Positions 33,146 to 40,885 of a stretch of 41,213 nucleotides of DNA are shown piece after piece (within the stretch, counting starts at the first letter, position 1; each line of letters opens with the position of its first letter). The position numbers and the translations under genes are program-made. Source of the DNA: Dehalococcoidia bacterium (GTDB lineage: Bacteria; Chloroflexota; Dehalococcoidia; SHYD01); contig SHYD01000018.1 of the NCBI GenBank assembly GCA_009692945.1, positions 1-41,213 on the forward strand, given 5' to 3'. The notes under the pieces are model-generated. The model saw nothing but the letters and a program-made list of their open reading frames with translations. It had not been told where the DNA came from and ran no database searches.

Positions 33146-34003
33146 ATGGGCGCGGGTGACGGCGCCATCTTCACACGGGGCACGGCGCAGGCTGGCGGCT
33201 TCCGGATCCCCTACCTCCAGGGCGGCCTGCAGCGGGACCTGGAACCGGTGCTCTACCTGCACGGCTTCGGCGGCGGCGGCCGCTGGGAGTCGTTCCAGAT
33301 GGCGCTGGGCACCGTCACCCTCACCATCGCCCCGCAACTGCCCGGCTGGGCCGCGTCCGCCGTGCCCAAGGGCATCACCTCGGCGCGGGACTACGCCGCG
33401 CTGATGGCGCAGCTGCTGGACACCGTGGGACTTGACCGGGTGGCGGTGGTGGGGCACTCCTTCGGCGGGTGGGTCGCTCAGCACCTGGCCACCGAGCACC
33501 CGACCCGCGTGACTCGCCTCGCGCTCATCGACTCGCTGGGGCTCGATGTGCCGGACGCGCCTACCGCCGAGCTGGGAACGCTTGACGAGGACGCCTTCGC
33601 TGCGAGGGCTTTCGGCAAACTGGGACTGGTGGCCACCGCCCAGGCCTATGGCTTCGGGGCGGAGTGGCAGAACATCCGCCAGGGCCAGGAGTTCGAGCGC
33701 CAGTGGAAGGGCCGGGGCCTGGTCGCGGACCTCGCAGCGGGGCGCTACGGCGATCCGGCTCTCACCGCGGCGATGCAGGCGCTCCGCATCCCCGCCCTCG
33801 TCATGTGGGGCCGGCTCGACGGCATCGTGCCGCTGCGCCACGCCGAACTGCTGCACCGGTGGGTCCCCGGTTCGTCGCTGCGGGTGCTGGACCGGGCGGG
33901 CCACCTCCCCATCATCGAGAAGCCCGAGACCGCCAACCGCCTCATCCGTAATTTCCTGCTCGGCATCGACGAGCCCCTCGCCGAGGTGTCGACGGAGGCG
34001 TGA
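33146..34003 (+). CDS. Alpha/beta-hydrolase fold protein
   Basis: A 285-residue alpha/beta hydrolase. The oxyanion segment is YLHGFGGGG, the nucleophile elbow is GHSFGG (Ser105), the acid is probably Asp in WGRLDGIVPL, and the base is His in DRAGHLPIIEKPE. The arrangement matches meta-cleavage-product hydrolases, esterases and haloperoxidase-like members. GAGGTAA precedes ATG 33146 and it follows the amidohydrolase closely. Cytosolic; no signal peptide. Confidence 0.86.
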   Translation: MGAGDGAIFTRGTAQAGGFRIPYLQGGLQRDLEPVLYLHGFGGGGRWESFQMALGTVTLTIAPQLPGWAASAVPKGITSARDYAALMAQLLDTVGLDRVAVVGHSFGGWVAQHLATEHPTRVTRLALIDSLGLDVPDAPTAELGTLDEDAFAARAFGKLGLVATAQAYGFGAEWQNIRQGQEFERQWKGRGLVADLAAGRYGDPALTAAMQALRIPALVMWGRLDGIVPLRHAELLHRWVPGSSLRVLDRAGHLPIIEKPETANRLIRNFLLGIDEPLAEVSTEA

Positions 34004-34014
34004 GGGCAGAGAGG

Positions 34015-34045
34015 TATCCACAGATTACGCAGATTTTCACAGATT
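34015..34045 (+). repeat. ACAGATT repeat, copy 3
   Basis: TATCCACAGATTACGCAGAT then TTTCACAGATT, starting 11 bases after the alpha/beta hydrolase stop. It differs from copy 2 by one base over the 31. Confidence 0.85.
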
Positions 34046-34211
34046 ACCAAGAGGAATGGCGAGGGTTGAGACGCCGGCTGACTCCGCTCAAGTGGTCGCG
34101 GCCGACGTAGGGGAGGGTTTCAAACCATCCCTCGGGTGCGGGCGCCGCTCAGCAACGCGCCGCTCTGTCCCGGCGCGTTTACCCTGGCCGTCTGGATCAG
34201 AGACCTTGGAG

Positions 34212-34300
34212 GCGGGAGTCGCAGAGGGCAGCATCCCTTTGCCGGGGGGTTGGGGGTGGCCCCCAAGATCAATTCTCCTCTCTATTTTCGGGGGTGGGGC
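34212..34300 (+). repeat. GC-hairpin repeat copy R9
   Basis: GGGAGTCGCAGAGGGCAGC, then TTGGGGGTGGCCCCCAA, a CTCCTCTCTATTTTC tract and GGGGGTGGGG. Its 5' flank (GATCAGAGACCTTGGAGGCG) resembles that of R12. Confidence 0.75.
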
Positions 34301-34344
34301 TTCAAAACGACGCGATCGCGTACCCAGCGACAACCCGCCCCCGA

Positions 34345-34535
34345 AGACTGAGTAGTTCCAATGGCGGCCGTATGAGTTCAGACTCAGGGGCCAGCCGCAT
34401 GAACCACGCCCCCCACCCCGGAAAAAAAGAGGAGAATTCTCTGTGTGGGGCACCCCCACGCCCCCTGGCAGAGGGCTACCGCCCTCATCGACTCCCGCTC
34501 CTGAGCCCGATAGTGCCTCAATTGTGAACTCTTGC
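34345..34535 (-). repeat. GC-hairpin repeat copy R10, long form
   Basis: The core is 34405-34500, read on the minus strand. On that strand it runs TTCACAATTGAGG, ATCGGGCTCAGGAGCGGGAG, GAGGGCGGTAGCCCTC, GGGGGTGCCCC, AGAGAATTCTC, a T-run and CCGGGGTGGGG. It then continues TGGTTCATGCGGC and GAACTCATACGG, as in R11. R9 and R10 face each other across about 100 bases. The stretch 34004-34597 holds only repeats. Confidence 0.78.
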
Positions 34536-34597
34536 ATCGCGGCCCTCTCATAGACGGTCCTCCGCATTTTCGGTAAGCTGAAGATGAGGGGGGAGGC

Positions 34598-35338
34598 ATG
34601 ACCGCATCCACAAACGGACACATTCGCTGGGTCTTCTTCGATTTCGTAGGGACGTTGGCGTTCAACGACCCGGCGCGCATCTGGCACTACCTCAAGGCGC
34701 TGGGCCGCCGCGGTGTGTTTGTGGAGCGGCGTCAGATGTGGGACGCCATCAACACCGTGTGGGGCCGGATGGACAGCGCCGAGGGCATCGCCCACCCGGA
34801 AGCCAGCTCCGACGAGGCGGCATACGACGCATTCCGCATCGAGCGAGAGGCCGAGGTGCTCGCCATGATCGGTGTCGATGCGGCGCGGCGGCCCGCCATC
34901 ATCGAGGAGATCCTGAGCGCCCAGGACAGCCCGGAGGCCTACTCCCTCTACCCCGAAGTGGAGCCAACCCTTGACAAGCTGGCCCAAGCTGGCTACGGCA
35001 TCGCCGTCGTTTCCAACTTTTCATGGAACCTGCCGCACATCGTCGCTGGATTGGGGCTGGGGAGCCACATCGACACCGTAGTCACATCGGCCCGGGTGGG
35101 GTACCGCAAGCCGCACCCCCGCATCTTCGAGGCCGCGCTGGAGGCGGTGGACGGCGCGGCCGCCCGCTGCCTCTTCGTCGGCGACAGCTTCGGTCCCGAC
35201 GTCCAGGGGCCGGCGGCCCACGGCTTCCACACGTTGCTGGTGGACCGGCGCCGCTCGGGCAAGCACGAGACGCCCACCATCGCCTTCCTCTCAGAGCTTG
35301 AGGAGTTCCTGGAACTTCCGGGAGTGCCCGGCCGCTAG
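34598..35338 (+). CDS. HAD-family hydrolase
   Basis: A 246-residue haloacid-dehalogenase superfamily protein with an alpha-helical cap. Motif I is FFDFVGTL (nucleophile Asp15); the position of the second Asp used by phosphatases is Val17. Motif II is VVSNFSW, motif III has Lys in GYRKPHPRIF, and motif IV is FVGDSFGPDVQG. Members with a non-Asp residue two after the nucleophile include dehalogenase-like enzymes, so it may not be a phosphatase. GGAGG precedes ATG 34598 closely. It stands alone between repeat R10 and the broken MBL gene. Confidence 0.85.
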   Translation: MTASTNGHIRWVFFDFVGTLAFNDPARIWHYLKALGRRGVFVERRQMWDAINTVWGRMDSAEGIAHPEASSDEAAYDAFRIEREAEVLAMIGVDAARRPAIIEEILSAQDSPEAYSLYPEVEPTLDKLAQAGYGIAVVSNFSWNLPHIVAGLGLGSHIDTVVTSARVGYRKPHPRIFEAALEAVDGAAARCLFVGDSFGPDVQGPAAHGFHTLLVDRRRSGKHETPTIAFLSELEEFLELPGVPGR

Positions 35339-35403
35339 TCCTCCGAGGGCGCGCTGCCGGCGGCCCGCAGCCGCCCCTTCTCGCCACAAATCTTCCTGTG
35401 GGA

Positions 35404-35425
35404 GGGCGTCGCGCTCCTGACGCCC
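35404..35425 (+). terminator. Stem-loop after the HAD gene
   Basis: GGGCGTC-GCGCTCCT-GACGCCC lies 65 bases after the HAD stop. There is no T-run. It is the only structure that I see in 35339-35545. Confidence 0.3.
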
Positions 35426-35545
35426 TGTGTCGTGGCCTGAAAACGGGCCCGCCGCCAATTCTCTGGGTTTCTTGTAACCCCACCCGTATTGCAATCAGGG
35501 GATGCTGTCGTTGCGCTCCCCAGATTTGTGTTTGAGGAGGTTTGG

Positions 35546-36114
35546 ATGAAGGCGAATACGCTCCTGATGGGGGCCCTTGGCCTCGTTGCTGGGCTAACAG
35601 CGGGAACCATCCCCTCAGTCTTTTCGGCAGACGCGGCGCCCACCCCGGTCACCATGACCTGCAGCCGGCCGGTGCTTGATGTGGCCACCGGGCAGCCGGT
35701 CTCCATCTCGGCATACCCTGGTATGCCGAGATGGGCGACACCGTCTGGAGCCATGAGTGGCAGGGACAGGCCCGCTTCCAATTCGGCAACCGCCGCTATC
35801 ACTATGTGGGTGGTATAGACGGTCCCAACCGGACCTTTATTGTTGAGGACTGCACCCAGCAGCCCGCCCCAGCCGGTGGCGCAGCCCCGGCGCCCCAGGT
35901 GACGCGCCTTGCCTCAGACACTTACGCTTTCAGCCACACCGGCTACATCACGGTCTTCATCGTCACCGATCAGGGGGTCATCGTGGGCGATCCTGTTGGC
36001 CTCAACCGGGCGCGGCTGCTCAAGGCCGCCATTGAAGAGGTCACGCCGCTGCCGGTGCGTTACGTGGTGTACAGCCACGACCACGCCGACCACAACACCG
36101 GTGGGGTCGTGTTC
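35546..36114 (+). pseudogene. N-terminal part of a metallo-beta-lactamase-fold protein
   Basis: ATG 35546 (GAGGAGG just upstream) opens a signal peptide MKANTLLMGALGLVAGLTAG ending near FSADA, so the protein was exported. The frame breaks at 35703-35734 and similarity resumes in another frame: YAEMGDTVWSHEWQGQARFQ, VTRLASDTYAFSHTGYITVF and the metal motif SHDHADHNTGG (HxHxDH). It is then interrupted by an IS1182-type element. The frame break coincides with a perfect 15-bp inverted repeat. The continuation is at 38023. The gene is inactive on two counts. Confidence 0.85.
35703..35734. repeat. Perfect 15-bp inverted repeat at the MBL frameshift
   Basis: CCATCTCGGCATACC (35703-35717) and GGTATGCCGAGATGG (35720-35734) are exact reverse complements around CT. 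The right arm codes for the protein (YAEMG), so the left arm is the likely newcomer. Confidence 0.92.
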
Positions 36115-36257
36115 TAGAAGTCCGGTCGGAAAGTCCGGCGTAATGAGGGATAACGCGCAGGTGCGACCCCCCTATCTTGTGATTGCGCCCGCCGCAAACC
36201 GGAGGCATAGTGGTAGGGAAGCCCGCAGGGCAAGGTCCAGCACGCAGGAGGGCGCCC

Positions 36258-38022
36258 ATGCTCAGCCAGCGGAGTCCGCAGCGGGGGTTGTTCGAAGCCG
36301 ATAACCTGTATCTGGACGTGGTGGGACGGCAGAGCTTCTACGGCTTTTTGGCCACCCACCGCGGTGAGCTGTTCCACGACGACGATTTTACCGCCTTCTA
36401 CGCCAAGCGGCTGGGGCGGCCCAGCGTGCCGCCCCAGCCTGCTGGCCACGGCCCTGCTGTTGCAGACCCACGACCATGCGTCGGACGAGGAGACCCGCGA
36501 CTGGGCCACCTTCGACCTGCGGTGGCAGGTGGCCTTGGGGGTGCCAGTGGGGAGCCAGCCCTTCGCCAAAAGCACCCTTCAAGAGTTCCGTGCCCAGTTG
36601 GTGCTGCATGAGGAGCAAGGCAAGCTGTTCCTGGCCAGCCTGGCGCTGATCAAGCGCAAGGGCTGGTTCCGGGGCCAACGGCTGACGGTAGCGGAGGATA
36701 CCACCTTCATCCTGGGCCGGGGTGCGGTGAAGGACACCTACAACCTGCTGGCGGACGGCATCCTGCAGGTGCTGCGGGTGCTGGCGGCGCAAGCGGGTGA
36801 GGAGGTGGCGGCCTACGCGGCGCGCCAGGAACTGGCACGGTACGTGGCGGAGCAGAGCCTGAAGAGCCAGAGCGCAGTGGACTGGGACGACCCCGCTGCG
36901 CTGCGGCGGTTCCTGGCGGGGATCGTCGCCGATGCCGACCGGGTGTTGGAAGTGGTCCGGGTCGCGCGGGAGGCGCTGGAGCCGGAGAGCGTGGCGGAGG
37001 GCGCGCTCAAGGATGCGGCTGGGCTGCTGGCACGGCTGCTGCTGCAAGATATCGAACGGCGGGAGGATGGGCCGGCGCTGCGCCAGGGCGTGGCCAAAGA
37101 CCGGGTGGTGTCGGTGCACGATCCGGAGATGCGCCACGGGCGCAAGAGCCAGGCGAAGCGCTTTGACGGGCATAAAGCCCAGGTGGTGGTGGATACGGAC
37201 GAAGCCTGGATCACGGCGGTGGCGGTGCTGCCGGGCAATGCCCCGGACCACGAGCAAGCGTTGGCAATGGTGGAGGCCAGTGAAGCGAACACCGGCTGTG
37301 CGGTGGCTACCACGGTGGTGGACTGTGCCTATGGCGATGGCGGGACCCGCCAGGCCTTTGCCGAAGCTGGGCGCCGCCTGGTGGCGAAGGTAGCCACCAT
37401 GACCAACCAGGGGCACTTCCCCAAGACCGTCTTCGTCCTCGACGTGGCAGCCGGGCGGTGCACCTGCCCCGCCGGGGTGATCACCCACGACCTGCGTCCT
37501 CAGGGCAACGGCGGCCAGGTGTTCCATTTCGCGGCCACAAGCTGTCACCGCTGTCCGCTGCGGATCCAGTGCGTACGGGGGCGCGGGGGCCGCACGGTCC
37601 AGGTACACCCCCAGGAGACGCTGTTGCAGGAAGCTCGGGCCTTCCAGTCCAGCCCCGCGTTTCAGGAATACCGGACCCGGCGGCAGGTCGTGGAGCACCG
37701 GTTGGCACGCCTGGTGCAACTGGGTATCCGGCAAGCCCGCTACTTCGGCGCAGCCAAGACGTTGTTCCAACTCTGCCTCGCGGCGACCGTCGCGAACCTG
37801 ACCTTGCTGGCCCATAAAGGTGCGGCGCTCCTCCCTGCCGTTTTGTTTTTGGCGCTGCTGCTGGCGCGCGTTGCTGCCGCCTATAGGCCCGCGCCCAAGC
37901 AGATTGCGGCGCGCCAGGGACCGATGGCCCTGATCCGCCGCCCCAGCTTCGTTCCGGCCGCGTCGATGTCGCACTCATACTCCCGAACGTTCAAAATGGC
38001 CGTTTCCCGGCCGGACTTCTAG
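36258..38022 (+). pseudogene. IS1182-family transposase, frameshifted
   Basis: The N-terminal part from ATG 36258 reads MLSQRSPQRGLFEADNLYLD to about 36430. Similarity then continues one frame over: SLLATALLLQTHDHASDEET, FDLRWQVALGV, VAEDTTFILGRGAVKDTYNL, VDCAYGDGGTR and a Cys-rich CHRCPLRIQC before the end. The total is one base more than a multiple of three. An extra C in GCCCC (36431-36435) restores the frame if removed, and the same C completes a perfect 12-bp inverted repeat (36409-36420 with 36428-36439). The stop falls inside the right terminal repeat. Programmed frameshifting is possible but not usual for this family. Confidence 0.85.
36409..36439. repeat. Perfect 12-bp inverted repeat at the transposase frameshift
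   Basis: GGCTGGGGCGGC (36409-36420) and GCCGCCCCAGCC (36428-36439) are exact reverse complements around CCAGCGT. The right arm contains the base that breaks the frame. Confidence 0.92.
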
Positions 38023-38595
38023 GACACCGTCCAGTTCGTCAGCCACTCGCTGGCCGCGCCCAAGATTGCGGCCAGAAACGACCCCAATTCCCCCGTTCCC
38101 AGCATCACCTTCGACGACCGCATGACGCTGCGGCTGGGCCGGAAGTCGGTGGAACTGCTGTTCGCCGGGCGGAATCACTCGGACAACAGCATCGTGCTGC
38201 ATTACCCGGCCCGCCGGATCGCGTTCGTGGTGGACTTCGTGCCGATCAACGGTTTGCCGTTCCGAACGTTGGGCGACAACTACATCGCCGAATGGCTGGA
38301 TTCATTGCGCCAGATCGAGGCGATGAACATCGACACCATCGTTGCGGGGCACGGCAATCCCGGACCGAAGGCATATGCGACCCAGGTGCGGGAGTACTTC
38401 CAGGACCTGATCCGGGCCATCAATGATGCGGAGAGGCGGGGGTTGGCGCCGCAGTCCGCCACGATGACCGCGTCGGTGCGTGCCGCCCTGTGCCCCAGGT
38501 ACGGCGGTTGGGGCGACTTTGGTCCCTACCTGCCCGAGAACATCAAGGGCATCTACGACAACTGGCAGCAGTTCGGCCGCTTCAGCGTGAACTGA
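38023..38595 (+). pseudogene. C-terminal part of the interrupted MBL-fold protein
   Basis: It continues the frame of the part before the IS: DTVQFVSHSLAAPKIAARND, then ELLFAGRNHSDNSIVLHYP (metal-site His), AFVVDFVPING and IVAGHGNPGPKAYATQVREY with another metal His. Together with 35546-36114 it makes a complete exported metallo-beta-lactamase-fold hydrolase of about 380 residues. There is no start codon with a ribosome-binding site that would give a useful separate product. Confidence 0.88.
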
Positions 38596-38613
38596 GCTGA
38601 ACTATCGAATCCC

Positions 38614-39441
38614 CTACTGGCCCGCCGCAACCGCGGCGGGCCAGTCCCGGCTCATGAGTTCGTCGTAAGTTGACTCGCAGAAGTCCTTGGGGAGCAGCTT
38701 TCGGGGCTGCGGCGCCAGTTCGTTGTCGAGGACGGTGACCGTAATGTAATGGTGGTCCAGGGCCCATGCCTCGGTGCCGCGCCGGCGGTCCACGTTCTGC
38801 CGCTTGAACACCAGGAAGTAGGTCATCCGGCCGCGGCCGTCATCCTCCTCCCGCACCTCGTCGGCGTAGAGACCGCGCGAAGTACGGGCAAGCTGCACGC
38901 CCTTGAGTTGATCGACCGGGCAGTAGGGCACGTTGATGTTGTAGAGGGCGTCGGGCGGAATGTAGCCCCGGCGCACCTGCCGGCCCAGCACTGCGGCCAT
39001 CCGGGCGCCCACCGCGTAGAGGGCGCCGCCCAGGTAGGGCGTCCGGTAGCCCGCCGAAACCGCGATGGCGGGGATGCCCCGTAGCCGCCCGTGCCAGGCG
39101 GCGCCCACTGTGCCGGAGAGGAACACCTCGGTGCCGGTGTTGTGCCCGTGGTTCACCCCGGACACCACCAGGTCCACCTGCTGCCCCTTCAGGATGTGCC
39201 CCACCGCAACGATCACGGCGTCGCCGGGGGTGCCCTCCACGGTGTAGGCGTCGATCCCCTCCATGGTGTAGGGCTGGCGGTGCATCCGGATGGCCTTGGC
39301 CAGCGAGATCGAGGTGCCGACGCCGCTCTGCTCCCGGTCCGGGGCCACCACCGTCACGCTGCCCACCTCGCGCATGGCCTCGGCCAGCAGCCAGAGGCCG
39401 GGCGCGTTGATGCCGTCGTCGTTGGTTACGAGAATGTTCAC
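38614..39441 (-). CDS. surE: 5'/3'-nucleotidase SurE
   Basis: A 275-residue SurE-type acid phosphatase acting on nucleoside monophosphates in stationary-phase and stress physiology. The metal-binding NDDG (7-10) is intact, with PDREQSGVGTSISL and SGVNHGHNTGTEVFLSGTVG following as expected. It starts at GTG 39441, one base after the panC stop on the same strand, so the two are co-transcribed and probably co-translated. Its 3' end forms one arm of a stem-loop shared with the convergent MBL remnant. Confidence 0.92.
   Translation of the reverse strand: MNILVTNDDGINAPGLWLLAEAMREVGSVTVVAPDREQSGVGTSISLAKAIRMHRQPYTMEGIDAYTVEGTPGDAVIVAVGHILKGQQVDLVVSGVNHGHNTGTEVFLSGTVGAAWHGRLRGIPAIAVSAGYRTPYLGGALYAVGARMAAVLGRQVRRGYIPPDALYNINVPYCPVDQLKGVQLARTSRGLYADEVREEDDGRGRMTYFLVFKRQNVDRRRGTEAWALDHHYITVTVLDNELAPQPRKLLPKDFCESTYDELMSRDWPAAVAAGQ
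38616..38645. terminator. Stem-loop between convergent MBL remnant and surE
   Basis: ACTGGCCCGCCGC-AACC-GCGGCGGGCCAGT, a perfect 13-bp stem overlapping the last surE codons. It could end transcription from both sides; no T-run accompanies it on either strand. Confidence 0.55.
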
Positions 39442-39442
39442 G

Positions 39443-40279
39443 CTACCCGCCTAACACGATATTATCGATGAGCCGCGTCGAGCCGAACCGCACCGCGAGC
39501 GATACCAGCGCGGGACCATTCAGCCGATCCAATTCCTCCAGCGTTCCCACATCCGCCACGCTGACGTAGTCCACCTGGGCCAGAGATTCGTGGTCCAGGA
39601 CGTCCTGAACCAGCGCCCGCAGCACTCTGGCGTCGCGTTGCCCCTCGGTCCAGCGCTCCCTGGCCCACCCCAGCGCCCGGTACAGGGCGGGGGCTGCCGC
39701 CCGCTGCTCCGGGGTCAGGTAGACGTTGCGGCTGCTGAGGGCCAGGCCGTCCGCCTCCCGCACGGTTGGGCACACCACGATCTCGACCGGCAGGTTGAGG
39801 TCGGCCACCATCCGCCGGATCACAGCCACCTGCTGGGCGTCCTTCTGGCCGAGGTAGGCCCGCTGGGGCTGCATGATGCCGAAGAACTTGGCCACCACCG
39901 TGGCCACCCCGCGGAAGTGCCCCGGCCGCGCCGCCCCTTCCAGTCGCTGCGCCACCGCACCCACCTCGACGGCGGTGTCGAATCCGGGCGGGTAGACCTC
40001 GTCGGAGGAGGGAGCGAACAGCAGATCGACCCCTTCCCCTTCGAGCAGCGCCCGGTCCCGTTGCTCGGCTCGGGGGTACCGCTCGAAGTCCTCGTGGGGG
40101 CCGAACTGCGCGGGGTTGACGAACACCCACGCGGCGCATACGTCATTCTCGGCCCGCGCCCGCCGCACCAGCGAGAGGTGCCCCTCGTGCAGGTAGCCCA
40201 TGGTGGGGACCAACCCCACCGGACCCGAGATAGTGGGGCGGACGCGGCGGAACTCGGCGACGGTTCGGATGACCTGCAT
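39443..40279 (-). CDS. panC: Pantothenate synthetase PanC
   Basis: A 278-residue enzyme that joins pantoate and beta-alanine with ATP to make pantothenate, the coenzyme A precursor. Signatures: PTMGYLHEGHLSLVRRA (HIGH-type ATP site), FVNPAQFGPHEDFERYPR, FGIMQPQRAYLGQKDAQQ and LALSSRNVYL. Length and motifs are complete. It heads a two-gene operon with surE. No panB or panD lies in the window. This is the clearest housekeeping gene here besides recJ, so the right end may border core genome. Confidence 0.94.
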   Translation of the reverse strand: MQVIRTVAEFRRVRPTISGPVGLVPTMGYLHEGHLSLVRRARAENDVCAAWVFVNPAQFGPHEDFERYPRAEQRDRALLEGEGVDLLFAPSSDEVYPPGFDTAVEVGAVAQRLEGAARPGHFRGVATVVAKFFGIMQPQRAYLGQKDAQQVAVIRRMVADLNLPVEIVVCPTVREADGLALSSRNVYLTPEQRAAAPALYRALGWARERWTEGQRDARVLRALVQDVLDHESLAQVDYVSVADVGTLEELDRLNGPALVSLAVRFGSTRLIDNIVLGG

Positions 40280-40320
40280 GGCGGGATGGTACCTCGATCC
40301 CAGGGTACCAGAGAGTCATC

Positions 40321-40510
40321 CCTCGATTGAACGTAGGAGTTCACAATCGAGGGGATATCGGGCTCAGGAACGGGAGTGCATGAGGGCGGCAGCCCTCTGC
40401 CGGGGGCGTGGGGGTGTCCCACACAGAGAATTCTCGTCTTGTTCCGGGGGTGAGGGGAGTGGTTCATGCGGCCGGCCCTTGAGTCCGGAACTCATACGGT
40501 TGAACGTAAC
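40321..40510 (+). repeat. GC-hairpin repeat copy R11, long form
   Basis: The core is 40371-40463 with GAGGGCGGCAGCCCTC, GGGGGTGTCCC, AGAGAATTCTC and CCGGGGGTGAGGGG. It opens with its own hairpin (CCTCGATTG...CAATCGAGG, 40321-40352) and extends to GAACTCATACGGTTGAACG. It matches R10 over most of its length, on the opposite strand. It lies upstream of panC. Confidence 0.78.
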
Positions 40511-40544
40511 TGCTCAGAGATCATGGGTCAGAGATCTTCGAAGC

Positions 40545-40595
40545 AGGCGTGCAGAGGGCAGCCGCCCTTTGCCGGGGGTTGTTGGGGGGACACCA
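40545..40595 (+). repeat. Head of GC-hairpin repeat R12 (split)
   Basis: GCGTGCAGAGGGCAGCCGCC then GCCGGGGGTTGTTGGGGGGA, like R6 up to the second hairpin, where it stops. A matching tail lies about 290 bases further right at 40886-40916. Confidence 0.65.
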
Positions 40596-40733
40596 TAGGA
40601 GTCCACCATGCGCCGGGGCGCGCCACCGCGCATGACAATGAGGGAGTCCATCCACCAGATGGAGGTGCGAAGACTCTATTTTCAAGGGAGGGCGGCACCT
40701 TTTCAATTGGTGCCTGGGAGTGCTCGGTCGCAC

Positions 40734-40828
40734 CGGGGAGTGCACGAGGGGCGGGAGCCCCTCTGCCGGGGTGTGGGGTGTCCCCACGAACAAACGAACT
40801 GGGTGGGTCGGTGGGAAGCACAGTCGTT
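40734..40828 (+). repeat. GC-hairpin repeat copy R13 (second subtype)
   Basis: GGGGAGTGCACGAGGGGCGG, GAGCCCCTCTGCCGGGG, TGGGGTGTCCCCA, then CACGAACAAACGAACTGGG and GGTGGGAAGCACAGTCGTT. Same ending as R3. It sits between the head and tail of R12 and so appears nested. Confidence 0.65.
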
Positions 40829-40885
40829 GAGCGTAATCGAGGAGAAACCTGCCCACTCCTATTGGGTGATGCACCAACAACAAAC

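Larger units (their letters stand above)
36114..38022 (+). mobile_element. IS1182-family insertion sequence
   Basis: About 1.9 kb. The left end TAGAAGTCCGGTCGGAAA and the reverse complement of the right end TAGAAGTCCGGCCGGGAAA form terminal inverted repeats. CTAG occurs at both junctions and may be a 4-base duplication or part of the ends. Joining the flanks gives GTGTTCT/AGGACAC, nearly a palindrome, in line with the known preference of this family for palindromic targets. It interrupts the MBL-fold gene between Phe and Asp-Thr-Val. Confidence 0.85.

Noticed and set aside
29882-34045. ACAGATT repeats as a CRISPR array
   Set aside because: The three copies are kilobases apart, in different orientations, with no spacers and no cas genes.
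36388-37974. A 528-residue open frame on the minus strand in the IS
   Set aside because: It is opposite the transposase and is rich in His, Gln and Arg without any family pattern.
4407-40830. GC-hairpin repeats as short protein genes or tRNA
   Set aside because: Open frames through them change between copies and contain stops; no cloverleaf or anticodon arm is visible.
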